DNA from: Lachnospiraceae bacterium
Lineage (GTDB): Bacteria > Bacillota > Clostridia > Lachnospirales > Lachnospiraceae
Length of the DNA: 48,222 bases
Direction of reading: 5' to 3'
Assembly (NCBI GenBank): GCA_017558145.1
Contig: JAFYWF010000107.1
Coordinates: 1 to 48,222, forward strand
Shown: positions 17,827 through 27,305 of the stretch, piece after piece
Numbering within the stretch: the first letter of the stretch is position 1
Layout of the letters: every line of letters starts with the position of its first letter
The notes under the pieces: model-generated
What the model saw: only the letters and a program-made list of their open reading frames with translations
Databases searched by the model: none
Told to the model about the DNA's origin: nothing
Position numbers and translations under genes: made by a program

Positions 17827-19548
17827 ATGGCAACAATATTAAAATGTAAGATGTGTGGTGGAGAAATAGAGATTAATGAATCTATGACAATAGGAACTTG
17901 TCTGTACTGTGGTTCTACTATGACACTACCTAAAATAGATAGTGAGAAAAAAGCCCGTTTATTTAATCGTGCCAATCAGTATCGTCTGAATTGTGAATTT
18001 GATAAAGCTTATGATGCGTATAAGATTATAGCCCAAGAGGATGAACAGGAAGCAGAAGCTTATTGGGGAATGATTCTTTCTGAGTATGGAGTAGAGTATG
18101 TAGAAGAACCGGGAAGTAAAAAAAGAATTCCTACTTGCCATAGAACTTTAATTCAATCCATTCGTTCTTCCATGAATTATAAATTGGCACAACAATATGC
18201 TGATGCAGAAAATAAACTGATGTATCAGGAAGAAGCAGAAGAATTAGATAGATTGCAGAAAAAAATTATCATGGTATCTTCTAAGGAAGAACCATATGAT
18301 GTATTCATCTGTTATAAAGAATCTGATGAGAATGGGGAAAGAACCAAGGACAGTGTATTAGCACAAGAAATTTATCATGAATTAGAAAAACAGGGAATCA
18401 GAACCTTTTTTGCAAGAATTTCTTTAGAAGATAAATTGGGACAGAATTATGAGCCGTATATTTTTTCTGCTTTATCCACTGCTAAAGTTATGTTAATGGT
18501 TACCATGAATGGTGAGCATTGTGAAAGTATTTGGGTAAAAAATGAGTGGATGCGATATCTTCGTTTTATGGGAGAGGACACGGACAAAACGCTGATTCCT
18601 GTGTATAAGGATATTTCACCATACGAATTGCCGGATGAATTTGTAAAACTTCAGGCACAGGATATGGGAAAAATAGGAGCTATCCAGGATTTAGTATATG
18701 GTGTGAAAAAGCTCCTGGGAAAAGTGTCCAGAGGTGAAACCGGTGGAATTAAGGCGGAAGAGAGAGAACTTTTAAAACGTTTGCAAGAAGAGAACGAAAA
18801 ACAAAAGAAAACATCTGAGATTAAGGCAAAAGTGTTTGCGGGAATTTCATTAGCATTTGTGATGTTTTGGTTAGTATGTATGCTCAGATACACATTTTTT
18901 AATGTGATTGGATTACACTTTAGTATAGAGGATATGGAAGCGGCAAGTCCGACTGTAGCGCTTGTGTGGGAGATATTGTGTGTGTTAAGCGGTGGAATTC
19001 AAATTGTGGCATACGTACATAGTTTAAGAAAGGGAATACGTAATAAAATATCAGGACGCTTATATGGTGTAGGATTAATATTACTTTGTGGTTCTTTTAT
19101 TCTTTGTAGAGCAGTCGGATTTCAGATTTATGTCAGCAGTACAGCATATGTGATTCTAAATCTTGTCTTTGGTAGTGTTATGATATTAGTGTCAGGAGAA
19201 AGCAACAAAGAAAAAATAGGAATGATAGTGTCAGTACTGATTCTTGTGGCAATTATTCACCTTCCTTTATCCCAAGAAAAGATTGCATCTATGGGAAATG
19301 AACGAGATAGTAGGGTTCCGCAGATAGAAGTTATTTTGGATAAAACATATTATTGGAGACGTTTGGAAAATAGTAAACGAACTGTAGGATATGCATTAAA
19401 AGGTCAGGTATATACAATCATTTCTACAAAGAGTTATACCAATGGTGATATGGAATATGAAGTTGAAAACAGCCTTGGATGGCGAGGATATATTAAAAGT
19501 GAACATGATAACAAATCTGTAAAATTATTAGAAGTTACAGAAGAATAA
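17827..19548 (+). CDS. Zinc-ribbon/TIR-domain membrane protein with SH3-like tail
   Basis: 573 residues. The N-terminal zinc ribbon has Cys7-x2-Cys10 and Cys25-x2-Cys28. A helical, TPR-like linker (about 40-150) follows. The TIR domain (about 157-290) starts YDVFICYKESDENGERT; Glu209 in NYEPYI is at the place expected for the catalytic Glu of NAD-cleaving TIR domains, and WVKNEW is the usual C-terminal motif. After a coiled coil come about five membrane helices (336-475) and a C-terminal SH3-like domain (about 500-570). With the TIR inside, an odd number of helices puts the tail outside. TIR domains cleave NAD+ or act as scaffolds; activity here is untested. It is a paralog of the next gene with no gaps up to Glu209. 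Confidence 0.82.
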   Translation: MATILKCKMCGGEIEINESMTIGTCLYCGSTMTLPKIDSEKKARLFNRANQYRLNCEFDKAYDAYKIIAQEDEQEAEAYWGMILSEYGVEYVEEPGSKKRIPTCHRTLIQSIRSSMNYKLAQQYADAENKLMYQEEAEELDRLQKKIIMVSSKEEPYDVFICYKESDENGERTKDSVLAQEIYHELEKQGIRTFFARISLEDKLGQNYEPYIFSALSTAKVMLMVTMNGEHCESIWVKNEWMRYLRFMGEDTDKTLIPVYKDISPYELPDEFVKLQAQDMGKIGAIQDLVYGVKKLLGKVSRGETGGIKAEERELLKRLQEENEKQKKTSEIKAKVFAGISLAFVMFWLVCMLRYTFFNVIGLHFSIEDMEAASPTVALVWEILCVLSGGIQIVAYVHSLRKGIRNKISGRLYGVGLILLCGSFILCRAVGFQIYVSSTAYVILNLVFGSVMILVSGESNKEKIGMIVSVLILVAIIHLPLSQEKIASMGNERDSRVPQIEVILDKTYYWRRLENSKRTVGYALKGQVYTIISTKSYTNGDMEYEVENSLGWRGYIKSEHDNKSVKLLEVTEE

Positions 19549-19572
19549 AGTTAGATACGAGGAGAAACCTTT

Positions 19573-22176
19573 ATGGCAACAGTATTAAAATGTAAGATGT
19601 GTGGTGGTACCTTACAATTGCAAAGCGATGAAACAATTGCGATTTGTGAATATTGTGGTACCAAGCAGACCTTACCCAAAATAGACAGTGAACGAAAAGC
19701 TCAGTTATATGATCGTGCCAATCATTTTCGTCGTAGCAATGAATATGATAAGGCTGCAACCATCTATGAGCAGATATTAAATGAAGATACCTCGGATGCA
19801 GAAGCATATTGGTCCTTGGTATTGTGCAGATACGGGATTGAATATGTGGAAGATCCCCAAAGTCATAAACGAGTTCCTACAGTAAACAGGGCACAGTTTA
19901 GTTCTGTTTTTGCAGATGATGATTATCTGATGGCTTTAAAATATGCAGATGCATTACAGCAGGAAATCTATGAAGAAGAAGCAAAAGCCATAGATGAAAT
20001 CCAAAAGGGTATTTTAGCAATTTCAAAACAGGAAGAGCCTTTTGATGTTTTTATCTGTTATAAAGAAACTGATTCCTATGGAAGAAGAACGGCCGATAGT
20101 GTTTATGCTCAGGATATTTACAAGGCATTGACAGAAGAAGGATATAAGGTGTTTTTCAGCCGTATAACATTGGAAGATAAATTGGGAACTGCGTACGAAC
20201 CATACATATTTGCGGCTTTAAATTCAGCGAAAGTCATGATAGTACTTGGAACAAAAACAGAATACTTTAATGCTGTTTGGGTAAAAAATGAGTGGAGTCG
20301 ATATCTTTCACTGATTAAAAATGGGAAAAAGAAAACTTTGATTCCGGTATACAAAGATATTACTGCGTATGATCTTCCGGAAGAATTTGCATATATCCAG
20401 GCCCAGGATATGTCTGTTATTGGATTCATGCAGGATTTGGTTCGTGGTGTAAAAAAAATCATTCCGAAAGATAAACAGGAAACCATAACTGGTGGATTGG
20501 AAGAACAGATGGCTAGTTCTATGCTGAAAAAAGCCTATGGATTTTTAGGCATGGGTGATATGGAAGCAGCGAAACAGTGTTTGAATATGGTATATACATA
20601 TGAACCTGACAATGCTGAATATTATGTGGGCATGTTAATGTTGAAGTATCGATGCCAGGAAGTGTCGGATCTGGCAAAAGTGGACCAATCCATTGTGGAA
20701 GAAAAATTTTATCAGAAAGCAATGCAGAATGGGGATGATAAGTTAAAGGATGAGTTGCTTCTTTTAGCCCAACATACCATGTATAACGAAGCGAGAAATA
20801 TTTCTGAAAAACATGGGATCTTAAGTGATTATCAGAAAGCAATGCAGATGGTGGAAGAGATTCGAGTAGAAGAAATAAAGCTATCGGATAAAGAATTTGC
20901 AAAAGATATAGAAGCACTCAAAAAACAATTGAAACAACAAATCGAAACAGTAGAGGAAGAAAATAGAGAAAAACAACAAAAGGAAGACAAACGAAAGAAA
21001 AGAAATCTAATATTTAAAAGAGTTTGTCTTGCTATCATTCTGGTATTTGTAATGTCGGTTGTGGGATTATGGGTTGTATATTCCTATATAAAACCACGTC
21101 CTATTTATGAAGAAGCTATATCTTGCATGCAAGAAGGAAAGTATGAAAAAGCAATAGAGTTGTTTTCTACTATTATTGATTACAAGGATGTGGCAGAATT
21201 AGTTTATTCCATTGAGGATAAACAAATAGAAGCCTGTCAGATTGGAGATGAAATTGTCTTTGGACGACAAGGCAAAACCACCGATCGTTTCTACTCTGCC
21301 GTGTATACTATTGGAAAAAGGGGAGACTTTAGTGCATTATCCAGTTTGTTTGGGATGGAAGAGAGACCTTTGATTTCCTGGATTGTTTTAGAGAGACAAG
21401 AAGATAAGGTATTATTGCTGTCTAAAGATTGTTTGGTGGCAAAGGAATATAATAAATCTAAGAAAAGTACCTGGCAAGACAGTGACTTAAATAGCTGGTT
21501 AAATAATGAGTTTTACACAGCATCCTTTTCGGAGATGGAAAATAAAAGAATTGTGCAGCGAAAAAATTTAGGGCAAAATAATAAATTATTTCTCTTGAAT
21601 CAGGAAGAAATCATGAAATATATGCCAACGGCTGCAAGTCGCCAAGCGTATGCGACCGAGATTGCAATTAAGAATGGAATTCAGGTTGCAGATAACGGAC
21701 ACAGTTGTTGGTGGACAAGAAGTGATAAAAGCACACAGCAGGTAGTTCCGGTATTAAGTACCGGAGAGTTTAGTGAAGATGCGATTTATGCGGCTAATGA
21801 CTTTGTAGGAGTACGTCCGGCAGTCTGGATATCTTTGTCGGATGACGCAACTAACATGTATGCAGATGAGATAGAAGTAGTAAATACAGTGGCGAAAGAT
21901 GGTTCACAGAAAAAAGTAAATGATTCAGAAAGTAAAAAATTAGAGAGGGTGTTTGCGGTTGAAGAGGCACTAGAGCTTTTAGTTTTTTGTATCATAGAAA
22001 ATGGATATTATCAGGAAACAACTATAAAATATGAACCAACATCATTAGAAGAAGACAGTATTATTGAATGTAAGTTACTTAATGATGACGAAGTAGAAGT
22101 TACAACTTTCGAGGTGGATTTGACTACTGGTGTTTGTAGAGATAAAAGTACCGGAATGGAATTTAAGTTGAAATAA
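19573..22176 (+). CDS. Zinc-ribbon/TIR-domain membrane protein with DUF6273-type tail
   Basis: 867 residues. The first ~290 match the previous protein: zinc ribbon CKMCGG and CEYCG, helical repeats, and a TIR domain from about 157 (FDVFICYKETDSYGRRT) with Glu209 in AYEPYI and VWVKNEW. Then come helical TPR-like repeats (about 315-430), a highly charged coiled coil (about 435-476), one membrane helix (about 482-504), one more repeat-like stretch, and about 600-755 resembling DUF6273 (ISWIVLERQEDKVLLLSK; NSWLNNEF; FVGVRPAVWISL). One helix puts that domain outside the cell. The gene is 24 bases behind its paralog with a GAGGAG ribosome site, so the two are made together. A signalling or defence role is possible but unproven. 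Confidence 0.84.
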   Translation: MATVLKCKMCGGTLQLQSDETIAICEYCGTKQTLPKIDSERKAQLYDRANHFRRSNEYDKAATIYEQILNEDTSDAEAYWSLVLCRYGIEYVEDPQSHKRVPTVNRAQFSSVFADDDYLMALKYADALQQEIYEEEAKAIDEIQKGILAISKQEEPFDVFICYKETDSYGRRTADSVYAQDIYKALTEEGYKVFFSRITLEDKLGTAYEPYIFAALNSAKVMIVLGTKTEYFNAVWVKNEWSRYLSLIKNGKKKTLIPVYKDITAYDLPEEFAYIQAQDMSVIGFMQDLVRGVKKIIPKDKQETITGGLEEQMASSMLKKAYGFLGMGDMEAAKQCLNMVYTYEPDNAEYYVGMLMLKYRCQEVSDLAKVDQSIVEEKFYQKAMQNGDDKLKDELLLLAQHTMYNEARNISEKHGILSDYQKAMQMVEEIRVEEIKLSDKEFAKDIEALKKQLKQQIETVEEENREKQQKEDKRKKRNLIFKRVCLAIILVFVMSVVGLWVVYSYIKPRPIYEEAISCMQEGKYEKAIELFSTIIDYKDVAELVYSIEDKQIEACQIGDEIVFGRQGKTTDRFYSAVYTIGKRGDFSALSSLFGMEERPLISWIVLERQEDKVLLLSKDCLVAKEYNKSKKSTWQDSDLNSWLNNEFYTASFSEMENKRIVQRKNLGQNNKLFLLNQEEIMKYMPTAASRQAYATEIAIKNGIQVADNGHSCWWTRSDKSTQQVVPVLSTGEFSEDAIYAANDFVGVRPAVWISLSDDATNMYADEIEVVNTVAKDGSQKKVNDSESKKLERVFAVEEALELLVFCIIENGYYQETTIKYEPTSLEEDSIIECKLLNDDEVEVTTFEVDLTTGVCRDKSTGMEFKLK

Positions 22177-22261
22177 TAGTTATTATATTAAGAGATTGCG
22201 TTGTGGTTTGTTAGGATTGTGTACTTGTAATCTAAATGGATAAGAAAGATAGTAGTATAAC

Positions 22262-22289
22262 AAAAACTCCCTATATAAGGGAGTTTTTT
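22262..22289 (+). terminator. Terminator of the TIR operon
   Basis: AAAAACTCCCT (22262-22272) pairs with AGGGAGTTTTT (22278-22288), with a T-run of six. It shows that the reading frame running through it from 22236 into the hydratase gene is not real upstream sequence. Confidence 0.9.
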
Positions 22290-22364
22290 GTTGCAATCCC
22301 TATTTGCCTTATATATAATAAAAGGAAATTGTCATATAAGAATGTAAGAACGGAGGAAACCGTA

Positions 22365-24653
22365 ATGATTAAATTATTGGAAGGCGGAGCCTATCTGTTA
22401 AACGGCCAGGAAATTGTTGCAGATAACGGCGGCGCATTAAACGAAGTAAAAGCAAAAACAGGCAAAGACGTAAGCAAAGAAGCAGCGAAACAGGCAACTA
22501 TTGCTTATGATATTTTAAAAGAACATAATACATCCGACAACATGGATAAGTTAAAAATCAAATTTGATAAATTAACTTCCCATGATATTACCTTTGTAGG
22601 TATTATTCAGACAGCAAGAGCATCAGGATTGGAAAAATTCCCAATTCCTTATGTATTAACGAACTGTCATAACTCTCTTTGTGCAGTAGGTGGAACTATT
22701 AACGAAGATGACCATATGTTTGGTCTTACCTGTGCAAAGAAATATGGTGGAGTTTATGTACCACCTCATCAGGCAGTTATTCATCAGTTTGCCCGTGAAA
22801 TGCTTGCAGGTGGTGGAAGAATGATTTTAGGTTCGGACTCTCATACACGTTATGGTGCACTTGGTACTATGGCAATGGGTGAAGGTGGACCGGAATTAGT
22901 AAAACAGTTATTAAACCAGACTTATGATATCAATATGCCAGGGGTTGTGGGTGTTTACTTAACCGGTGAACCAATTATGGGTGTTGGTCCTCAGGACGTT
23001 GCATTGGCAATTATTGGTGCTGTATTTAAAAATGGTTATGTAAAAAATAAAGTAATGGAATTCGTTGGACCAGGCGTAGCTAATTTAAGTGCTGATTTCC
23101 GTATTGGTATTGACGTAATGACTACAGAAACAACTTGTCTTTCTTCTATTTGGAAAACAGATAAAGAAATTGAAGAGTTCTATGAGATTCATGGAAGAAA
23201 AGAAGATTATAAAGAATTGAATCCAGGTGAAGTAGCTTACTACGATGGTATGATTGTAGTTGATCTTAGTAAAGTAAGACCTATGATTGCAATGCCATTC
23301 CACCCAAGCAATACATATACTATTGAAGATGTAAATGCTAACTTGGGCGATGTTTTAGCTGAAGTAGAAAAAGCAGCTCTTGTAAGTTTAGATGGTGCGG
23401 TACCTTACTCCTTACAGGATAAAGTAAGAAATGGAAAATTCTATGTTGATCAGGGTATTATTGCAGGTTGTGCAGGTGGTGGATTTGAAAATATTTGTGC
23501 AGCAGCAGATATCTTAAAAGGACAATATATTGGAGCAGATGAATTTACATTAAGTGTATACCCTGCTTCTACACCAATTTATATGGAATTAATTAAAAAT
23601 GGTTGTGCAGCAACCTTAATGGAAACAGGAGCAATTTTAAAAACAGCATTCTGTGGACCATGCTTTGGTGCCGGCGATACACCTGCTAATAATGCATTTA
23701 GTGTTCGTCATTCAACACGTAACTTCCCGAACCGTGAAGGTTCTAAGCTACAGAGCGGACAGATTTCTTCCGTAGCATTAATGGATGCCCGTTCTATTGC
23801 AGCGACAGCAGCTAATAAGGGTATGCTTACGCCAGCTACTGATTTTGATGGCAACTTAGGAAAATACAAATACAACTTTGATTCTAAGATTTATGCTAAC
23901 CGTGTCTTCGATTCCAAAGGAGTTGCAGACCCAAGTGTAGAAATTAAATTTGGTCCAAATATCAAAGACTGGCCTGCAATGACAGAATTACCGGAAAATT
24001 TATTACTTCGTGTAGTAAGTGAAATTCATGATCCTGTCACAACAACAGACGAATTAATTCCATCTGGAGAAACTTCTTCTTACAGATCTAATCCACTTGG
24101 TTTGGCTGAGTTTACATTATCTAGAAAAGATCCCAAATATGTTGGCCTTGCCAAAGATATTCAGGTGGCTCAGAAAGCAGTTATGGAAGGAAAATGTCCA
24201 TTAGAAGCAAAACCAGAATTAAAAGAAATTATGGCTGTTGTTAATGCTCAGTTCCCGGAAGCAGGCGAAGGTAATATGGGATTTGGTTCTACTATTTTTG
24301 CTGTTAAACCAGGTGATGGTTCTGCCAGAGAACAGGCAGCAAGCTGTCAGAAGGTATTAGGTGGATGGGCAAATATTGCTAATGAATATGCAACTAAGAG
24401 ATATCGTTCTAACTTAATTAACTGGGGTATGCTTCCACTGTTAATTAAAGAAGGAGAAATTCCATTTGCGAATTTAGATTACATTTTCTTCCCGGGTATT
24501 CGTAAAGCGGTAGAAGAAAAAGACTCTGTAATTAAAGCGTATGCTGTAAAAGAGGGGTCTTTAGTAGAATTTGAAATGACTTTAGGTGAATTAACCAACG
24601 AAGAACGTCAGATTATCTTAGATGGATGTTTGATTAATTACAACAGAGTATGA
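22365..24653 (+). CDS. Aconitase-family hydratase (YbhJ-like)
   Basis: 762 residues. It carries the aconitase superfamily [4Fe-4S] ligands: Cys369 in AGCAGG and Cys430-x2-Cys433 in [16 protein letters not shown]. Other family motifs are [20 protein letters not shown] and [12 protein letters not shown]. Length and sequence recall the 750-760-residue YbhJ-type group annotated as hydratase rather than the 900-residue AcnA or the bipartite isopropylmalate isomerase. It should dehydrate and rehydrate a citrate-like acid; the exact substrate is not known for this group. The start is ATG 22365 behind CGGAGGAAAC. It stands alone between terminators. Confidence 0.83.
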   Translation: MIKLLEGGAYLLNGQEIVADNGGALNEVKAKTGKDVSKEAAKQATIAYDILKEHNTSDNMDKLKIKFDKLTSHDITFVGIIQTARASGLEKFPIPYVLTNCHNSLCAVGGTINEDDHMFGLTCAKKYGGVYVPPHQAVIHQFAREMLAGGGRMILGSDSHTRYGALGTMAMGEGGPELVKQLLNQTYDINMPGVVGVYLTGEPIMGVGPQDVALAIIGAVFKNGYVKNKVMEFVGPGVANLSADFRIGIDVMTTETTCLSSIWKTDKEIEEFYEIHGRKEDYKELNPGEVAYYDGMIVVDLSKVRPMIAMPFHPSNTYTIEDVNANLGDVLAEVEKAALVSLDGAVPYSLQDKVRNGKFYVDQGIIAGCAGGGFENICAAADILKGQYIGADEFTLSVYPASTPIYMELIKNGCAATLMETGAILKTAFCGPCFGAGDTPANNAFSVRHSTRNFPNREGSKLQSGQISSVALMDARSIAATAANKGMLTPATDFDGNLGKYKYNFDSKIYANRVFDSKGVADPSVEIKFGPNIKDWPAMTELPENLLLRVVSEIHDPVTTTDELIPSGETSSYRSNPLGLAEFTLSRKDPKYVGLAKDIQVAQKAVMEGKCPLEAKPELKEIMAVVNAQFPEAGEGNMGFGSTIFAVKPGDGSAREQAASCQKVLGGWANIANEYATKRYRSNLINWGMLPLLIKEGEIPFANLDYIFFPGIRKAVEEKDSVIKAYAVKEGSLVEFEMTLGELTNEERQIILDGCLINYNRV

Positions 24654-24666
24654 TAACACAGGGTTA

Positions 24667-24709
24667 AAAGGTCATACTTTTTATGCATGCATAAAAAAGT
24701 ATGACCTTT
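24667..24709. terminator. Long palindrome after the hydratase gene
   Basis: Arms of about 20 bases (24667-24687 and 24688-24709) are complementary apart from a one-base difference in the A/T run, with the centre TGCATGCA. No T-run follows beyond TTT. It can act as a two-way terminator or, being so long, form a cruciform. Confidence 0.6.
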
Positions 24710-24732
24710 GGTACCTGCAAAACATGAGAAAG

Positions 24733-24823
24733 TAGCCCAAATGGGCGGATTTTGAATGTTTTTAGGATTTCGAGAGCATGAAATGCGAAGAAATCCGTGT
24801 GTTGAAAAGGGCTAAAGTTTTTT
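24733..24823 (+). other. Candidate structured RNA or attenuator
   Basis: TAGCCC (24733-24738) pairs with GGGCTA (24809-24814), followed three bases later by six T (24818-24823). Inside, GGATTTC (24765-24771) pairs with GAAATCC (24790-24796), with GCAT/ATGC stacked within. GCCC (24735-24738) could instead pair with GGGC (24743-24746), giving mutually exclusive folds as in attenuators. I could not match it to a known RNA family. The rest of 24710-25079 holds a near-palindrome at 24855-24873, a second terminator and a promoter, but no gene. Confidence 0.35.
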
Positions 24824-24914
24824 AAAAGAATGACGAAATAAATAACACATGAAAACAAGTTTGGCCAACTTGTATAAGTGAATATAGACAGAACCACGGA
24901 GGGTGTGTAAGAAG

Positions 24915-24947
24915 AAAAAAGGAGTTTCTTTTTGCGTACTCTTTTTT
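24915..24947 (+). terminator. Terminator within the hydratase/EF-hand intergenic region
   Basis: AAAAAAGGAGT (24915-24925) pairs with ACTCTTTTTT (24938-24947), with one bulged G and a T-run at the end. No open reading frame ends near it, which suggests a separate short transcript upstream. Confidence 0.65.
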
Positions 24948-24984
24948 ATATTTGTGCGAACATGAAAACTAATAATGTTTGAGG

Positions 24985-25012
24985 TTGAAGCAGGGAAGTG
25001 AAAACATATAAA
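24985..25012 (+). promoter_or_regulatory. Promoter of the EF-hand protein gene
   Basis: TTGAAG (24985-24990), a 16-nt spacer and TATAAA (25007-25012). The leader contains a CCTGC/GCAGG hairpin whose 3' arm overlaps the AGGA ribosome-site candidate. Confidence 0.45.
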
Positions 25013-25079
25013 GGACCACTGTCAAGAAAGGAAGAGAGAACCTGCGAAATAAATGTAAGAGCAGGAAAATAATATAAAC

Positions 25080-26276
25080 TTGAAAATAGATTCTTCTTAC
25101 ATAGGAATGGAATCCGGCAGGACATATCAGTCTTGTTCTACAAGGAAGTTATCATTTCGGGTACAAATGGGAAATGCTAATCTTAGCTCTGGACTAGGTG
25201 ATGGTCTTGGGGGTAAGGAAGATGCTTTTAATGAGGAGCATGCTTTAAATAATAACCAACAAACAAAGAATCAAACAACAGATGTTTGGGAAAAGGAAGA
25301 ACCGTTGCAGGAATTATCGGATGTTGTAGGAAAATGGAATCAAACTTCATCCATTCGAAATATTCCCCGTGTTACTCAAGTGAAAGAGTATAGTGCAATG
25401 GAAGAGCTTAGGCAGCAGTGTATTCTTTATTTATGGACTATATTCTTTGGTGAAAGCAGAACCAGAGAAATTGCAGAAAAAATGGGAGTAAGTTCTTATA
25501 AAGGGATAGGGAATTTACAATCTATGAATAGATTTGGAAATAATAGTGGGAATGTAACAGCAGAATTACAACAGCTGCAACCGGTGAACATGTTTACAAT
25601 TACAGCAGAAAGAGAAACTGTATTTACAGAATCTGAGAGAACTTCTTTTTCTACCACAGGTATGGTAAAAACAGCCGATGGCAGAGAAATTAGCTTTCAG
25701 TTAGATGTTTCTATGAGCCGAAGTTTTGTGCAATATACTAAAGAGACAGTGCAAAATGTTGCCACATTTATTGATCCTCTTGTCATTAATTTAAAGGGAA
25801 ATATTGCTGAAGTGTCAGATCAGAAGTTTTATTTTGATTTAGATGCAGATGGAGAAGAGGATTTGATATCAAAATTATGTGAAGACAGCGGATATTTAGC
25901 TTTGGATAAAAATCAGGATGGCGAAATTAACGATGGAAGTGAATTATTTGGAACAACTTCCGGCGATGGGTTCAAAGACTTATCTATTTATGATGAAGAT
26001 AAAAATGGCTGGATTGACGAAAATGATGAAATTTGGAGTCAATTAAAAATTTGGGTGCAGGATGAGCAGGGAAATTCCAAACTATATTCTTTAGCAGAAC
26101 AGGGTGTTGGTGCCGTTTGTCTGCAAAATGTATCTACCGAATTTGGTCAGCGAGGTCAAAACGGACAGATGAACGCTGCCATAAGAAATACCGGTGTTTT
26201 TTTATATGAAAATGGAAATGCAGGAACCATACAGCATTTGGATCTTGTGAAAAATAAAATAGCACAATATGCATAA
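25080..26276 (+). CDS. Protein with EF-hand-type calcium loops
   Basis: 398 residues, apparent TTG start; the first ATG, 27 bases later, has AGGA directly against it and is a poor start. No signal peptide or membrane helix. Residues about 1-125 are polar and Asn/Gln-rich. The C-terminal ~150 residues hold the VCBS/EF-hand-like calcium module: FDLDADGEEDLISKL, LDKNQDGEINDGSELFG and YDEDKNGWIDENDEIW, each an Asp-rich loop of the D-x-[DN]-x-[DN]-G type. Such modules occur in secreted and surface proteins of many bacteria, where function is mostly unknown. The terminal codons abut the spoIID sigma-E-type promoter. Confidence 0.72.
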   Translation: MKIDSSYIGMESGRTYQSCSTRKLSFRVQMGNANLSSGLGDGLGGKEDAFNEEHALNNNQQTKNQTTDVWEKEEPLQELSDVVGKWNQTSSIRNIPRVTQVKEYSAMEELRQQCILYLWTIFFGESRTREIAEKMGVSSYKGIGNLQSMNRFGNNSGNVTAELQQLQPVNMFTITAERETVFTESERTSFSTTGMVKTADGREISFQLDVSMSRSFVQYTKETVQNVATFIDPLVINLKGNIAEVSDQKFYFDLDADGEEDLISKLCEDSGYLALDKNQDGEINDGSELFGTTSGDGFKDLSIYDEDKNGWIDENDEIWSQLKIWVQDEQGNSKLYSLAEQGVGAVCLQNVSTEFGQRGQNGQMNAAIRNTGVFLYENGNAGTIQHLDLVKNKIAQYA

Positions 26277-26298
26277 AAAAAATACGTCCACATACAAT
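26271..26298 (+). promoter_or_regulatory. Sigma-E-type promoter of spoIID
   Basis: GCATAAA (26271-26277), a 13-nt spacer and CATACAAT (26291-26298). The -10 is a perfect match to the B. subtilis sigma-E consensus CATACAMT and the -35 fits five of seven. It overlaps the ATG at 26297, which therefore cannot be the start of translation. Confidence 0.6.
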
Positions 26299-26323
26299 GA
26301 AAGAAAAAAGGACAGGTGGGCGT

Positions 26324-27295
26324 ATGAAAGTAAAACGAGTAAAAAGAAAACAAAAAAAGAGAGAAGGAAGAGGAGGCCTTGTGCTAACCGTTCTTCTCTT
26401 TTTTTTCTTGTTTCCTTTTTTGATGAGTGGATTTAGTAAAAGGGAGCAAGAAACTTTTGATATAGATCATACGCCGGGACAAGTATGGGTGATGCAAACA
26501 AAGTTTTGGGGAAAACTTCAAATACCATTGGAGGAATATTTGGTTGGGATGATGGCTTCTTCCATTCCTGCAGAATATGAACCTGAGACATTAAAGGCAC
26601 AAGCAATTCTTCTGCGTTCTTTTTGTATGAGTCAGATGAAAAAAGAAGATGGGAAGAAGATAATTGAGGATAACATTGTGAAAGAGTATTATCTCGAAGA
26701 AAAGCAAAGAAAGAATTTATGGCAGGAAAAATTTGTTGATTATGAAAATAAAATTCAACAGGCGATATTAGAAACGAAAGGGATGATATTGGTATATGAA
26801 GGTGAGATTATTAATCCGCCTTTTTTTAGAATGAGCAACGGTAATACAAGAGATATTGATGAATATATGGGGGTAGCTGGAAATCTTTCTTTCTTAAAAA
26901 GTATATCTTGTGAAGAAGATAAAATGGCAACAGAGTACATACAATATGTAGAAATGACACAAAAAGAATTGGAAAAAATCTTGAAAAAATCATTCTTAAA
27001 GAGTAATGAAAAAATAGAAAAAATAGTTCTGTGTAAAGACAATAATGGATATGTAAAAGAAGTAGAGATTAATGGGAAAAAAATTGAAGGAGAGCTTTTT
27101 CGAAAAGCGTTTGGGTTATCTTCTTCTTGTTTTATTTTTGAAAAAGTAAATCATATGATTGAAATACAAACCAAGGGAATTGGCCATGGTTTTGGTTTTT
27201 CTCAGTACGAAGCTAATCAGCTTGCCAAAAATGGATTGGGATATGAAGATTTGATTCTGCATTTCTATGAAAATATTTCTTTAGAAAAAATATGA
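26324..27295 (+). CDS. spoIID: Stage II sporulation protein D-like (active-site residues altered)
   Basis: 323 residues: basic N-terminus, one membrane helix (about 20-37), then a SpoIID/LytB domain to the end (EEYLVGMMASSIP; ETLKAQAILLRSF; HGFGFSQYEANQLAKNGLGYEDLILHFY). SpoIID is the mother-cell lytic transglycosylase that thins peptidoglycan during engulfment. The catalytic Glu of family members, in the VASEMP-like segment, is Ser80 here, and the His of the FHSTSGG-like segment is Arg169 in FFRMSNG. The family's enzymatic activity may therefore be lost. The start ATG 26324 follows AGGTGGG and a sigma-E-like promoter; ATG 26297 overlaps that promoter. It pairs with spoIIQ next door, as is usual in Clostridia. 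Confidence 0.85.
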   Translation: MKVKRVKRKQKKREGRGGLVLTVLLFFFLFPFLMSGFSKREQETFDIDHTPGQVWVMQTKFWGKLQIPLEEYLVGMMASSIPAEYEPETLKAQAILLRSFCMSQMKKEDGKKIIEDNIVKEYYLEEKQRKNLWQEKFVDYENKIQQAILETKGMILVYEGEIINPPFFRMSNGNTRDIDEYMGVAGNLSFLKSISCEEDKMATEYIQYVEMTQKELEKILKKSFLKSNEKIEKIVLCKDNNGYVKEVEINGKKIEGELFRKAFGLSSSCFIFEKVNHMIEIQTKGIGHGFGFSQYEANQLAKNGLGYEDLILHFYENISLEKI

Positions 27296-27305
27296 CATAA
27301 AATAG

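Noticed and set aside
17827..22176. Thoeris or CBASS defence operon
   Set aside because: No ThsA-, cyclase- or SLOG-type partner is present; only the TIR domain is shared, so a named defence system cannot be claimed.
22236..22364. N-terminal extension of the hydratase
   Set aside because: The extension runs through an intrinsic terminator; CGGAGG and ATG 22365 give the expected family N-terminus.
24733..24823. Known riboswitch, 6S RNA or RNase P RNA
   Set aside because: None of the conserved sequence blocks I know for these families was found.
24664..24897. Minus-strand 77-residue frame in the hydratase/EF-hand gap
   Set aside because: It includes the long palindrome, has Phe/Cys-rich shadow composition and no ribosome site.
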